60,215 nucleotides of DNA from an uncultured Clostridia bacterium (GCA_947623205.1 CANQGM010000013.1:1-60215); one strand, 5' to 3'; shown: positions 33,880-44,072, counted from the first letter of the stretch. Numbers and translations: made by a program. Notes: generated from the letters alone by a model not told the origin.

Positions 33880-34689
33880 TTATGTTTTTTGCGCTCTGAC
33901 TTTTTCTTCGTGTCTGTCACGCAGGTTTATCAAAAGCATAATAGCCAGTACGGCAAGGAAAAGCAATGCGGAAAGGGCATTGATTTTCGGCGAGATCCTT
34001 CGGTGTGTCATTGAATATATTTCAATTGACAGATTTTGAAACTTTGCTCCTCTTGTAAAATAAGTTATTATAAAATCATCAAGCGAGTAGGTAAAGCTCA
34101 TTAACAGACCTGAGGATATTCCCGGCATGAGTTCATGGATTATTACCTTATAAAATGCCTGCCACTGATTGCATCCCAGATCCAGCGCTGCGTCATAAAT
34201 GCTTTTGTCCATCTTTTTAATACGCGGCATTACGCTGAGCACAACAAACGGAACGCAAAAACATATATGTGCAAGCAAAACAGTAAAAAATCCCATTTCA
34301 AAGCTAAAAATAACGCCCAAAAATGTAAACAAAAGCATTAGCGAAACTCCGGTTACAATATCGGGACTGATAATAGGAATGTTTGATACATTCTGAATTA
34401 TCAGGCGCTTTTTGCCTTTAAAATTATTAATGCCTATTGCAGCGGCAGTGCCGAGCAGGGTGGCAAAAACAGACGCGAGTACGGCAATTGTCAATGTATT
34501 GTAAAGCGCGTTCATTATATTGTCGTCTTTAAACAGCTGTTCATACCATTTTAGGGTAAAACCCTTCCAAACCGTTGTTTTACCGTTATTAAAAGAGTAA
34601 AAAATAAGTACGGCAATAGGCATATAGAGAAAAATCAATATAAGCGCCGTATATAATTTTGAGACGACGCTATTTTTCCTGGTGTTCAT
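33880..34689 (-). CDS. potC: Spermidine/putrescine ABC permease PotC
   Basis: 269 residues with six membrane helices. GKTTVWKGFTLKWYEQLF at the first loop and the EAA-type loop in YDAALDLGCNQWQAFYKVII identify PotC. Its start overlaps the potB stop by one base. Confidence 0.9.
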   Translation of the reverse strand: MNTRKNSVVSKLYTALILIFLYMPIAVLIFYSFNNGKTTVWKGFTLKWYEQLFKDDNIMNALYNTLTIAVLASVFATLLGTAAAIGINNFKGKKRLIIQNVSNIPIISPDIVTGVSLMLLFTFLGVIFSFEMGFFTVLLAHICFCVPFVVLSVMPRIKKMDKSIYDAALDLGCNQWQAFYKVIIHELMPGISSGLLMSFTYSLDDFIITYFTRGAKFQNLSIEIYSMTHRRISPKINALSALLFLAVLAIMLLINLRDRHEEKVRAQKT

Positions 34690-35480
34690 TATGCAATCGC
34701 CTCCTCATCGCCGAACAAGTTCATAATAATAAGGAATATAAATATTAATATCATAAGAATAAGTGAAATTGCCGAGCCTGTATTCTGGTCGGTCCAAAAT
34801 ATTTTGTCAATAATATCACCAATCATAATATCATTTGGTCCGCCTAAATACTGAGCAACAAGAAAGGTGCTTGCGCTCGGCACAAAGACCATTGTTATTC
34901 CCGATATTATGCCCGGAACGCTAAGCGGCAGCAAAACATTTTTAAAAATTGAATAGTTGTTTGAGCCTAAATCCTGAGCCGCCTCAATAAGGCCCGGGTC
35001 AATTTTGCTCATAACCGTATAGATAGGCAAAACCATAAACGGAAGATATTCATAAACCATACCAAGCACAACTGCGGAGAAATTTCCTATGTATGTACCG
35101 TTTATGCCAAGCAGAGAAAGCGCCATATCTATGGGACCGTTGTTTTGCAGCAGAGTTACCCACGCGTAAATTCTGAGAAGAAAATTCATCCACATAGGTA
35201 TCATCATAAGCATAATCACAGTGTTTTGCGACGACGCTTTCATTCGTGTGATCATATAGGCAAAAGGATAGGAGATAAACAGACAAATTGCTGTTGATAA
35301 AAGAGCTATCCACAATGATTTAAGAAAAACATCGGTGTATTGAAATGCTTTAGAAAACGAAACAAGCGAAAAATTCCCGTTTTTGTCGGTAAATGCGGTA
35401 TATCCTATCATCACAATTGGAATCATAGTAAAAATGACCATCCATATAATATAGGGAATGGAGGGCTTACGCGATTTCAT
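34689..35480 (-). CDS. potB: Spermidine/putrescine ABC permease PotB
   Basis: 263 residues, six membrane helices. The EAA loop reads LIEAAQDLGSNNYSIFKNVL, and RIYAWVTLLQNNGPID near the middle is typical. One base separates it from the potA stop. Partner of PotC in the membrane channel. Confidence 0.9.
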   Translation of the reverse strand: MKSRKPSIPYIIWMVIFTMIPIVMIGYTAFTDKNGNFSLVSFSKAFQYTDVFLKSLWIALLSTAICLFISYPFAYMITRMKASSQNTVIMLMMIPMWMNFLLRIYAWVTLLQNNGPIDMALSLLGINGTYIGNFSAVVLGMVYEYLPFMVLPIYTVMSKIDPGLIEAAQDLGSNNYSIFKNVLLPLSVPGIISGITMVFVPSASTFLVAQYLGGPNDIMIGDIIDKIFWTDQNTGSAISLILMILIFIFLIIMNLFGDEEAIA

Positions 35481-35481
35481 A

Positions 35482-36900
35482 TTAATCCTCCTTTACGGCG
35501 TCAATAACTTCAAAGGAGGCCTTTGAAAAGTCAAAAGAAAGGGGTACATATGTAGCAACCTGTTCGTCCGTATCACTTGTCATCAGCCACTTTCTTTCAT
35601 CAGACTCAAGAATTATTTCGTTGTGTTCTCCTTTATAAACCACCGATTCAATATAAACATCTTTCAGGTCGCCCACGCCGTTGCCGGCAAGCGACAGCGC
35701 TTCGGGCGGCAAAGTTATTTTAACGTGTGTGCCGGGTTCAAAATACCTGCCTTTTGCGGTAATGGTCTCGCCCTCAAGCATAAATTCAAACGTGTTTTCA
35801 CTTTCGCTTGAGTTTGTGACTTTAGCTTCTATAATATTGTTATAAAACGGAAGCATTTTGTTCATTATCTGAATATTAAACGGGATTACGCGCATTCCTA
35901 TCTCGCTTCCGACTTCCGCGCATTTTGTGGATTGAATTATAATTTCGCACTTTCCGCACATAACGCTCATTTCATAGTGAACGCCTTTAAATGTTGAATT
36001 TACGACCGTGCCTTTAAGCTGACCTTCTTCGGGAGAAGTTATTTCAATATCCTCAGGACGTATTACAACGTCTACGGGGGTGTTTTTGCCAAATCCCTTG
36101 TCAACGCATTCAAGCTCTTTGCCAAGAATTTTAACACGGCAGTCATCTATCATTGTTCCGTTTAAAATGTTTGCTTCGCCTATAAAGTCGGCAACAAAGG
36201 CGTTAACAGGTTCGTTATAAATATCTTCGGGCGTGCCTATCTGCTCAATAACGCCGTTGTTCATTACAACCACTCTGTCGCTCATTGTAAGAGCTTCCTC
36301 TTGGTCGTGGGTAACATATATAAATGTTTTTTGTGTTTTCTGCTGAATTTCTTTAAGCTCAAGCTGCATACTTTTTCTTAGCTTCAGGTCAAGTGCGCCA
36401 AGAGGCTCGTCAAGCAGAATTATTGCAGGGTCGCACACAAGCGCTCTTGCAATTGCAACGCGCTGCTGCTGCCCGCCCGAAAGCTTTGAAACAGCCCGTT
36501 TTTCATATCCTTTAAGGTCAACTGTTGCAAGCATTTGAGTAACTTTCTTTTTAATTTCATCCTTAGGCATTTTTTTTAGTTTTAATCCGAAAGCTACATT
36601 GTCAAAAACATTAAGGTGAGGAAACAGAGAGTATTTTTGAAAAACAGTGTTGACGTTTCTTTTGTTGGGAGGAGTGCCGTTGATTCGTTTGCCGTCAAAA
36701 AACACATCGCCGCTGTCCGGCTCAACAAAACCGCCTATTATTCTCAGTGTAGTAGTTTTGCCGCATCCGCTCGGACCTAAAATTGTTACAAATTCTTTAA
36801 CGTGTATGTCAAGGTTAATATGATTTAAAATTACCTCGCCGTCGAATTTAATAAAAATATCCTTTAGCGACACAATGGTATTTTTTGCTGACTTTTGCAT
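35482..36900 (-). CDS. potA: Spermidine/putrescine ABC ATPase PotA, long form
   Basis: 472 residues, about 100 longer than common PotA. The ATPase domain has Walker [15 protein letters not shown], the Q-loop [10 protein letters not shown], signature [15 protein letters not shown], Walker [13 protein letters not shown] and H-loop VTHDQEE. After about residue 240 come regulatory beta domains: one TOBE-like ([14 protein letters not shown] ... GVHYEMSV) and a second, beta-rich extension (about 350-465: [14 protein letters not shown] ... [16 protein letters not shown]) that looks like a second TOBE-like copy. First gene of potABCD. The doubled regulatory part may tune inhibition or coupling; this is inference. 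Confidence 0.88.
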   Translation of the reverse strand: MQKSAKNTIVSLKDIFIKFDGEVILNHINLDIHVKEFVTILGPSGCGKTTTLRIIGGFVEPDSGDVFFDGKRINGTPPNKRNVNTVFQKYSLFPHLNVFDNVAFGLKLKKMPKDEIKKKVTQMLATVDLKGYEKRAVSKLSGGQQQRVAIARALVCDPAIILLDEPLGALDLKLRKSMQLELKEIQQKTQKTFIYVTHDQEEALTMSDRVVVMNNGVIEQIGTPEDIYNEPVNAFVADFIGEANILNGTMIDDCRVKILGKELECVDKGFGKNTPVDVVIRPEDIEITSPEEGQLKGTVVNSTFKGVHYEMSVMCGKCEIIIQSTKCAEVGSEIGMRVIPFNIQIMNKMLPFYNNIIEAKVTNSSESENTFEFMLEGETITAKGRYFEPGTHVKITLPPEALSLAGNGVGDLKDVYIESVVYKGEHNEIILESDERKWLMTSDTDEQVATYVPLSFDFSKASFEVIDAVKED

Positions 36901-37345
36901 TTATACACCCCTGTTCCATATAGAATAAAATATTAAATAAAGAGGACGATTGTGTTGTGTCTGAAAAACAGAACCTGAACGAGAATGCAGCTCCGCACAA
37001 CAAATTTCGTACCTCATTATATTTGTATAAAATTATACCTATGCCTGTTCAGACGGCAATAAAGGTTTTTGACCGAAACAGGCTTATATATAAAACAATT
37101 GAATTATATTATTTTCAGTGTAAAAAGTCAATTAATAATTATGTAAAAATATTAAAAACCGGCTTCTTTTTTAATAATATTTTTGTGAATAAAATGTTTC
37201 AAATTAAAATTTTGTATAAAAAACACATATTTGTTAAGTGGATTTGCACAAAAAAAAACAGTATAATTCGTCAATAATAATATATACTTTTTGCCATTTG
37301 TCTGCTATAATTATAATGAATTAAATTAGAAAGGAATGACCTTTA
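36901..37345. promoter_or_regulatory. Divergent intergenic region between potA and the amylase gene
   Basis: 445 nt, very AT-rich. It must hold promoters for both directions; on the plus strand TATAAT-like boxes occur near 37306-37317, and AGAAAGGAATGACC (about 37328-37341) gives the amylase ribosome site. A 106-codon plus-strand ORF at 36957 is probably chance. No operator or riboswitch could be recognised. Confidence 0.5.
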
Positions 37346-40300
37346 ATGAAAAAATTCAAGAAGCTTGCAAGCATTGTCATTGCAGCATCTATGATTACAT
37401 CATCACTTGCATTTACGGTCACGGCAAATGCCGCAACAAGTACAGGTGAACAGCATGTAGCAGAAGTTGCTGACAATTCATCGCAGGCAAGCGCACAGGG
37501 AAGTGTGATTCTTCACGCTTTTAACTGGTCTTACAAAACAATTCAGGAAAATCTTCCGGACATTGCCGCCGCCGGTTACACGGCCATTCAGACATCTCCG
37601 GTTCAGCAGCCAAAGGACTTTTATCCTTCAAGAGACATTGCGGGACAATGGTGGAAGCTCTATCAGCCCGTAAGTATGTCAATTGCTAAACAAACTTGGC
37701 TTGGAACAAAAGAAGAGCTTACTTCAATGTGTGCAGAAGCCGATAAATACGGCATTAAAATTATCTGCGACATAGTTTCTAACCACATGGGCAATGAGAC
37801 TGAAAATGATCCTAATTCTTTAAGCTCACAGGTTCAAACTTATGATCCAAAGTTTGAAGAAAACAAGAGTACATACTTCCACTCGGAAAAGTTTGAAACA
37901 AATGACAACTCTATTGTGAATGTTGTTCATGGTCATGTATCAAAGTGTCCCGACCTCAACACAAGCAACAAAGATGTTCAGAACGCAGTAGTTGGTCTTC
38001 TTAAAGAGTGTATCGACTGCGGTGTTGACGGTTTCCGTTTCGACGCTGCAAAGCACATTGAAACACCTGACGACGGTGATTATGCATCTGATTACTGGCC
38101 TACAATAACAGAAGAAGCTGGCTCGTATTATAACCAGAAAACAGGCGGAAAGCTTTTCATTTACGGTGAAATTCTTAACACCTGCGGAAACGGCAGAAGC
38201 TACAGCTCTTATACAAAATATATAAGCGTAACAGACAGCAGTACAAGTGACAGACTGCGCAACAGCGTGAAAAGCGGTAACGCTTCTGCTGCTGCAAATT
38301 CATCATACACTTCTGGCATTAAGGCTGAAAATGCAGTTTTATGGGCTGAATCACATGATACATTCTGGGGTACTGCCGGCAACACATCAAACATTGACGA
38401 CAGCGTTATTGTTAAAATTTGGGCAATTGCAGCTGCAAGAAAAGACGCTTCGGCTCTTTATTTCACACGTTCAAAATCTTCACTTATGGGAGATGCTGCT
38501 GACGTTACAACATACAAGAGCACAGCTGTAAGTGAAATTAACAAATTCCACAACGAATTTGCTGGTCAGGATGAAAAACTCGGTTCTTCTGACGGCGTAA
38601 CATATGTTGCAAGAGGAACAAATGGTATTGTTCTTTCAAACTGCAAAGGCAATGAAAAAGATGTCAGCATTTCCGACACAGGTATGGCTGACGGAGAATA
38701 CATTGACACAATTTCTGGCAACAAGTTTACGGTTGCAAGCGGCGTACTTACCGGCTCTATCGGTTCAACAGGCGTAGCAGTTGTTTACAACGGTACAACA
38801 ACTCCTAAAAATACCTGCTCTGTTGAAAACGGCAGCTTCAACGGTGAAACCATTACCGTAACAATCGGTCTTGAAAACGCAACGTCAGGTACTTATGCTC
38901 TTGACAATTCAACACCTGTCAGCTACACAGGCCAGATAACAATCCGCATAGGTTCCGACTATAATTACGGCGATACAATCAACCTTACTCTTACTGCAAC
39001 AGACGGAACAAAAGAAACAAAAGCTACTTACAAATATGTAAAGAATCAGGCTGCTTCATCCGGCGTTTATGTTTTCTATGATCCTTCATTAAGATCAAAA
39101 ACATGGAAAGAACCATATAATGTTTATATTTATGATGAAAAATCAACATCAGGCACAACATACACTAATGCCGCATGGCCGGGAGAGCCAATGCAGTTTG
39201 ACGAGGCGTCCGGTTACTGGTATTATGAAGTTTCATCAAATAAATGCATAAGCGGCGGAAAAGAAGTTGAATTTGACCTTGCACATTCAATGAATACACG
39301 AGTTATATTCAACGAAGGCGGCGGTAAGCAATATCCCGCACAGGACGCAGAAGGTAAACCGCTTGAGGGTAAAACACATATCTTTGCTAACCCTAAATCA
39401 TCATCATGGGAAGTAGTTGATCTGGTTCCTTCGTCAGGAGCAGCACAGGATGCAACTAATGTTACAAGAGATTCGGTAGTTCCGGGTACAACAGAAACTA
39501 CTGAACAAATTGCTACAACTAAACCATCTGATGATTATATAGATGTACTGTTGGGTGATGCTGACGGTTCAAGTAATGTAGACGTAAAAGACGTAACACA
39601 TATTCAAAAGCACATTGCGGCTTACTTTACTCTGACAGGTGTACCTGCACTTGCTGCAGATGTTGACGGCAGCGGAAAAATTGATGTTGACGACGTAACA
39701 TTAGTTCAGAAATATCTTGCAAAATATACTCTTAGTTACAAAATAGGTCAAACTGTTAAGTTTTTACAGAATGGCACACCAACACCTACAACGGCAGAAC
39801 CTAAGCCTACAACAGCAGACCCTAAGCCTACCGTATCGGGTGATGCAAAAAGATTCTATGTAGGCAACTACGTTACATGGCTTGACAAAGACGGATGTAA
39901 ACTGTGGGTATATAACAACGATACAGGAGCATTTATGGAGTCAACCGGTTATGAAAGTAATGACGGCGGTATTTGCGGTTATTTCTATTTTGACTTGCCA
40001 AGCGACTGGGTTAATCTGTCAATTTACAGAACTCCGTTTGATACCACAAAAGAAACCTTTGATTTAAATTCACCTTGGAATGAAGAAACACATACGGGTA
40101 TCATTATCAATAAGTGGGAGCGTTTAGGCGACAAAGGCACTAACAACGCATTTAAAGCCACGGCTGACGGTCAGGGATTTTATGAAACATTTGATCCTGA
40201 TGCTAAAAAATCCGGTGAGACATCAAGAACAATCTACTTTGACAACAGCAAAACAAAGTGGAGTTCAGTATATATTTACGGTTGGTCATTCGGACTTAGT

Positions 40301-40537
40301 GAAGAATTTGTTCAGATGGAATCCGTAGGAAATGACATATATTCATACACCTTTAACGATACTTTGCCAATTGATGGCGTTAATGGATTCCTATTTGTAG
40401 AAAGCACAACATGGGGCGACGCAAGCAGACAGACAAATGACCTTGCTACACAGGAAGGCAAAAATCTGTTTGTTCCTGCACCCACAGGCTTAACAGGAAT
40501 TAAAGTAAGCGGTTCATGGGATGTATATAACCCATAA
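37346..40537 (+). CDS. Secreted GH13 alpha-amylase with CBM26-like module, dockerin and C-terminal module
   Basis: 1,063 residues. The signal peptide ends near residue 30 (TVTANAA). The GH13 domain covers about 50-480: CDIVSNHMG, nucleophile Asp in GVDGFRFDAAKH, acid/base Glu in LFIYGEIL, and ESHD. A CBM26-like starch module at about 573-700 (YVFYDPSLRSKTW, TNAAWPGEPMQFD). A type I dockerin at about 730-800 with two calcium loops (LLGDADGSSNVDVKDVTHIQ, ADVDGSGKIDVDDVTLVQ). A Pro/Thr linker and a 230-residue C-terminal part shared with the protein at 41045. It would hydrolyse starch outside the cell, attached through the dockerin to a cohesin scaffold. This domain combination is characteristic of the R. 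bromii amylosome. Confidence 0.88.
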   Translation: MKKFKKLASIVIAASMITSSLAFTVTANAATSTGEQHVAEVADNSSQASAQGSVILHAFNWSYKTIQENLPDIAAAGYTAIQTSPVQQPKDFYPSRDIAGQWWKLYQPVSMSIAKQTWLGTKEELTSMCAEADKYGIKIICDIVSNHMGNETENDPNSLSSQVQTYDPKFEENKSTYFHSEKFETNDNSIVNVVHGHVSKCPDLNTSNKDVQNAVVGLLKECIDCGVDGFRFDAAKHIETPDDGDYASDYWPTITEEAGSYYNQKTGGKLFIYGEILNTCGNGRSYSSYTKYISVTDSSTSDRLRNSVKSGNASAAANSSYTSGIKAENAVLWAESHDTFWGTAGNTSNIDDSVIVKIWAIAAARKDASALYFTRSKSSLMGDAADVTTYKSTAVSEINKFHNEFAGQDEKLGSSDGVTYVARGTNGIVLSNCKGNEKDVSISDTGMADGEYIDTISGNKFTVASGVLTGSIGSTGVAVVYNGTTTPKNTCSVENGSFNGETITVTIGLENATSGTYALDNSTPVSYTGQITIRIGSDYNYGDTINLTLTATDGTKETKATYKYVKNQAASSGVYVFYDPSLRSKTWKEPYNVYIYDEKSTSGTTYTNAAWPGEPMQFDEASGYWYYEVSSNKCISGGKEVEFDLAHSMNTRVIFNEGGGKQYPAQDAEGKPLEGKTHIFANPKSSSWEVVDLVPSSGAAQDATNVTRDSVVPGTTETTEQIATTKPSDDYIDVLLGDADGSSNVDVKDVTHIQKHIAAYFTLTGVPALAADVDGSGKIDVDDVTLVQKYLAKYTLSYKIGQTVKFLQNGTPTPTTAEPKPTTADPKPTVSGDAKRFYVGNYVTWLDKDGCKLWVYNNDTGAFMESTGYESNDGGICGYFYFDLPSDWVNLSIYRTPFDTTKETFDLNSPWNEETHTGIIINKWERLGDKGTNNAFKATADGQGFYETFDPDAKKSGETSRTIYFDNSKTKWSSVYIYGWSFGLSEEFVQMESVGNDIYSYTFNDTLPIDGVNGFLFVESTTWGDASRQTNDLATQEGKNLFVPAPTGLTGIKVSGSWDVYNP

Positions 40538-40568
40538 TTGAACTTTAATAATTAAATCTTTGGCATAA

Positions 40569-40614
40569 AAATCCCCGGCAGTAACCTGTAAAACGGTTCT
40601 GTCGGGGATTTTAT
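40569..40614 (+). terminator. Terminator of the amylase gene
   Basis: Stem AATCCCCG.CAG / CTGTCGGGGATT with T run, 30 nt after the stop codon. Its right arm with flank (GGTTCTGTCGGGGATT) is identical to that of the terminator of the next dockerin gene. Confidence 0.85.
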
Positions 40615-40741
40615 AATTTAAATGCACTGACTTTTGTGCCAAAACTGTATTATATTAAGTTTAATTTATTGTTATTTTTACTATATTATTAAATAGATTT
40701 TTAGTAAATATATAAAAATTAATTATATGCCTTAAAAATTA

Positions 40742-40770
40742 TTGACATAAAGCTTGATTTGGAGTACAAT
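40742..40770 (+). promoter_or_regulatory. Promoter of the LRR-dockerin gene
   Basis: TTGACA (40742-40747), 17-nt spacer, TACAAT (40765-40770). It predicts a transcript with a leader of about 265 nt before the ATG at 41045. Confidence 0.65.
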
Positions 40771-40777
40771 TGTCATA

Positions 40778-41044
40778 AAGTAATATATTTATAGAATTTT
40801 TGTATTATTAATTGTCTTTTTGTAAAAATATGTTTAATAAATTTTGCGTTTACGTTTATGTATATTATATAATGCCTTTTGGACAATCCCTCCAAAAAGC
40901 TTTATTATATATATAAATTTTAATTATAGGAGGAAGGATTATCAGAGGAAAAAGTTAAGGTAATCAGAGGAATTAAAACGTGTGGAACAGACGTAACTGC
41001 TCCAAAATATGTGATAATATTTTATAACAAAAAGGAGAATAAAA
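40778..41044 (+). promoter_or_regulatory. Long 5' leader of the LRR-dockerin gene
   Basis: Contains a small hairpin CTTTTGGA / TCCAAAAAG (40876-40899) followed by an AT stretch, then a purine-rich part with repeated GGAGGA/GAGGAA motifs (about 40928-40975) and finally the ribosome site AAAGGAG at 41032-41038. No known riboswitch recognised. A regulatory role is possible. Confidence 0.4.
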
Positions 41045-44020
41045 ATGAAAAACATGCAAAAAGGCAAAAAGCTAATCAGTTTTGCTTTAGTTTTTGCGCT
41101 GCTGATCAGTTTGTTCAGCATTTTGCCGCTGACAGCGTCTGCGGCAGTAGGCGACACCGAAGTTGTCGATGGCATCACATATTCCGTTAAAGATGCCTCT
41201 TCTGCTTCTGTCAAGAAGTTTGACAACAGCACAACAGAAGTTGTTATTAAAGACAGGGTCAACATTAAAGGAACTGACTATACGGTAACAGATATAGCAT
41301 TAAGTGCATTTAATGGTTCCAACATAAAATCTATTACATTATCTAAAACAATAATAAAAGTAGGTATAAATTCATTCGCGAATTGTAAGTCTTTGACTGA
41401 TGTGTATATTAATTCAGATATAACATCATTAGCATCATTAGTATTTTCAAACGACGAGGCATTGGAAAATATTTATTGCAGAAGTTTGTATACTGGATTT
41501 CCATCTTCCGAATTTTCAGGTGTCACAAAGGATAAACTCAAAATTCACGGTTATGAGGGAAGTACGGCACAAACTTTTGCAAATAGCCAGGGATACACTT
41601 TTGTTGTTTTAGATGAGGAAGCCCCAGATCCTAATAAACCGAAAATAGGCGATACCGAAACTGTCGACGGCATCACATACAAGGTTACGGCTGAATCTGA
41701 TTATTCGCATGAAGCGCAGGCTTCAGATTTTGATGACAGTATTACAGAAGTTAAAATTAAAGACAAGGTCAATATAAAGGGAACTGACTATACGGTAAGA
41801 TCTATTGGTACTAATACTTTTGCAAGCAAAAAGATTACATCAATAAGCATTCCGGAAACAGTTACTACTATAATTAATACTTCATCTTTTTATAATTGTA
41901 AAGCCTTAAAGGATGTATATATTTATTCTGAAGCTCAGCTTGCTGGTGATCCGTTTACTGGCTGTAGCGCATTAGAAAATCTTTATTGTTATAACGACAA
42001 GATTGATTTTGGTAGCGCTCTTAGCAGGAGTAGTTTAAGTCCGCAAAAATTCAAAATTTATGGTCATACCGGCAGTACGGCGCAAACTTTTGCAAATAGC
42101 AAGCATTACACTTTTGTTGTTTTAGATGAGGAAGGAACAACAGCAACTACCGAAACAACAGCAACTACTGAAACAACAGCAACTACTGAAACAACAGCAA
42201 CTACTGAAACAACAAAACCTGTTGAAACAACAGCAGCGCCTACAACAGTAGCTCCTACAACAGAAGATCCTAATAAACCGAAAAATGGAGAAACTATTGT
42301 TATCGACGGTATTACATATAAAATATGGGTATATAATAAGTCAACCATTGATGATTTTGCAGAAGTTACAAGTTTTGACGACAGCACTACGGATGTTAAA
42401 ATTAAAGATACGATCAATGTTAAAGGAACAGATTTTCCTGTAACAAGTTTGAATGCTAAAGCTTTTCAAAACAATACAAATATTACATCAATAAGCATTC
42501 CAAAAGGAATTACATCGATTAAGGCAGATTCCTTTAAAGGTTGTACAGCTTTAAAAGATGTATATATTTATTCTCAAGCTAGCTTTTTGAGCTATCCATT
42601 TACTGGCTGTAGTTCATTAGAAAATGCTTATTGTTATAACGACAAAATTAATTTTGGCGGCGGTTTTGACAAAAGTAATTTGAATAGAAAAAAATTTAAG
42701 CTTTACGGTCATTCGGGCAGTACAGCAGAAACCTATGCTATTAAAATGGGCTATACTTTTGTGAATTTAGATGATGAAACGGCTACAACAAAACCCGTTG
42801 AAACAACAGTTGCGCCTGAAACAACAGAGCCAGTTGAAACAACAGTTGCCGCTGAAACAACAGTTGCAGTTGAAACAACAGTTGCAGTTGAAACAACAGT
42901 TGCCGCTGAAACAACTGCACCTGCCGGAGGAACAATTGAAGTTCTTTTGGGCGATGCAGACGGTTCAGGAAAAGTAGACGTAAAAGACGTAACACACATT
43001 CAAAAGCACATTGCGGCTTACTTTGCGCTTGAAGGCACAGCAGCGCTTGCGGCAGATGTTGACGGCAGCGGAGTTATTGACGTTAACGACGTAACATTGG
43101 TTCAGAAATATCTTGCGGCATATAATGTTGACTATAAAATAGGTGAAATTGTTCAGTTTGGTTCAGACACACCTGCACCTACGGCAGATAATCCTCAGCC
43201 TACAGACGAACAGTCTACAACTGCAGCGCCTCAGCCCACAAACGGACCTGATCCTACAACGGCAGAGCCTGAGCCTACAGATTCTGTTAAGCCTTCCGCT
43301 CCTGACGGTACAACGATATTCTATATACCAAACTATGTTTCATGGCTCAACAAAGACGGCTGTAAATTGTGGATGTATAACATTGTTACTGATGAAAAAA
43401 TTGCCGCAGTAGAATATGACGAAAATCCGGACGGTATAGCAGGTTACTTCTATTTCTATTTGCCAAACGACTGGGTAAGTTTATCAATTTACAGAACTGC
43501 TTTTGATATTACCGATGAAACATTTGATAAAGATTCTATATGGGATCCAGACAAGCAGACAGGTATAATTCTCAACAAGTGGGAATATATAGGTCCCCGA
43601 GGAGAAAACAATGCTTATAGGATTACAGCGGACAAAACACCTGGTAAATTTGAAATATTTGACCCCGCAACTCCAAAACCGAGTGAAACTGAAAGAACCG
43701 TTTACTTTGACAACAGTTCTACGAAATGGAGCAAAGTATATATTTACGGCTGGAATTTCGGACTTACCGAAAAGGCTATAGAGATGGAAGATGAAGGAAA
43801 TGACATTTGGTCATACACCTTCTATGATACATTGCCAATGGACGGAGTACAAGGATTTTTGTTCTGTGACAGATATACGGCGGCATCCTCATGGGATCCA
43901 GAAACACGTCAGACAATAGACCTTGCAACCGAAACAGGTAATGACCTGTTTGTCCCAACGCCCGGACAACTTGATGATAAAAAACATCAAATGGGAGAAT
44001 GGAGTGTATATAAACCATAA
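41045..44020 (+). CDS. Secreted leucine-rich-repeat protein with dockerin and C-terminal module shared with the amylase
   Basis: 991 residues. Signal peptide to about residue 34 (LPLTASAA). Three tandem units of about 170 residues, each opening with VDGITYxV/I and containing BspA-type leucine-rich repeats (LKDVYIYSEAQLAGDPF, GCSALENLYCYND). Thr/Glu/Ala linkers of 6-residue repeats near 365-400 and 580-625. A type I dockerin at about 630-700, nearly identical to that of the amylase, then a Pro/Thr linker and the C-terminal 240 residues (FYIPNYVSWLNKDGCKLW, TVYFDNSSTKWSKVYIYGW). No catalytic domain is seen. I infer a structural or substrate-binding amylosome component, for adhesion to starch or to other cells. 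Confidence 0.82.
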   Translation: MKNMQKGKKLISFALVFALLISLFSILPLTASAAVGDTEVVDGITYSVKDASSASVKKFDNSTTEVVIKDRVNIKGTDYTVTDIALSAFNGSNIKSITLSKTIIKVGINSFANCKSLTDVYINSDITSLASLVFSNDEALENIYCRSLYTGFPSSEFSGVTKDKLKIHGYEGSTAQTFANSQGYTFVVLDEEAPDPNKPKIGDTETVDGITYKVTAESDYSHEAQASDFDDSITEVKIKDKVNIKGTDYTVRSIGTNTFASKKITSISIPETVTTIINTSSFYNCKALKDVYIYSEAQLAGDPFTGCSALENLYCYNDKIDFGSALSRSSLSPQKFKIYGHTGSTAQTFANSKHYTFVVLDEEGTTATTETTATTETTATTETTATTETTKPVETTAAPTTVAPTTEDPNKPKNGETIVIDGITYKIWVYNKSTIDDFAEVTSFDDSTTDVKIKDTINVKGTDFPVTSLNAKAFQNNTNITSISIPKGITSIKADSFKGCTALKDVYIYSQASFLSYPFTGCSSLENAYCYNDKINFGGGFDKSNLNRKKFKLYGHSGSTAETYAIKMGYTFVNLDDETATTKPVETTVAPETTEPVETTVAAETTVAVETTVAVETTVAAETTAPAGGTIEVLLGDADGSGKVDVKDVTHIQKHIAAYFALEGTAALAADVDGSGVIDVNDVTLVQKYLAAYNVDYKIGEIVQFGSDTPAPTADNPQPTDEQSTTAAPQPTNGPDPTTAEPEPTDSVKPSAPDGTTIFYIPNYVSWLNKDGCKLWMYNIVTDEKIAAVEYDENPDGIAGYFYFYLPNDWVSLSIYRTAFDITDETFDKDSIWDPDKQTGIILNKWEYIGPRGENNAYRITADKTPGKFEIFDPATPKPSETERTVYFDNSSTKWSKVYIYGWNFGLTEKAIEMEDEGNDIWSYTFYDTLPMDGVQGFLFCDRYTAASSWDPETRQTIDLATETGNDLFVPTPGQLDDKKHQMGEWSVYKP
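42137..42213 (+). repeat. 18-bp tandem repeat array in linker
   Basis: About four copies of an 18-bp unit (ACAACAGCAACTACTGAA) encoding TTATTE. The copies are nearly identical, so copy number is likely to vary by slippage without frameshift. Confidence 0.85.
42785..42920 (+). repeat. Second 18-bp tandem repeat array in linker
   Basis: Repeated 18-bp unit beginning GAAACAACAGTTG with GCAGTT/GCCGCT variants, encoding ETTVAV/ETTVAA, just before the dockerin. It is less uniform than the array at 42137. Confidence 0.8.
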
Positions 44021-44072
44021 TAAGGCGGCGCATTATACTGATTACGCGTATTTACCTTAACAAATAATAATT

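Noticed and set aside
36957..37277. 106-codon ORF between potA and the amylase gene
   Set aside because: Lys/Ile/Phe-rich low-complexity translation of AT-rich DNA, GTG start, no family pattern; probably chance in a promoter region.
42137..42213. CRISPR-like array
   Set aside because: The 18-bp units are directly adjacent without spacers and encode a Thr-rich linker in frame.
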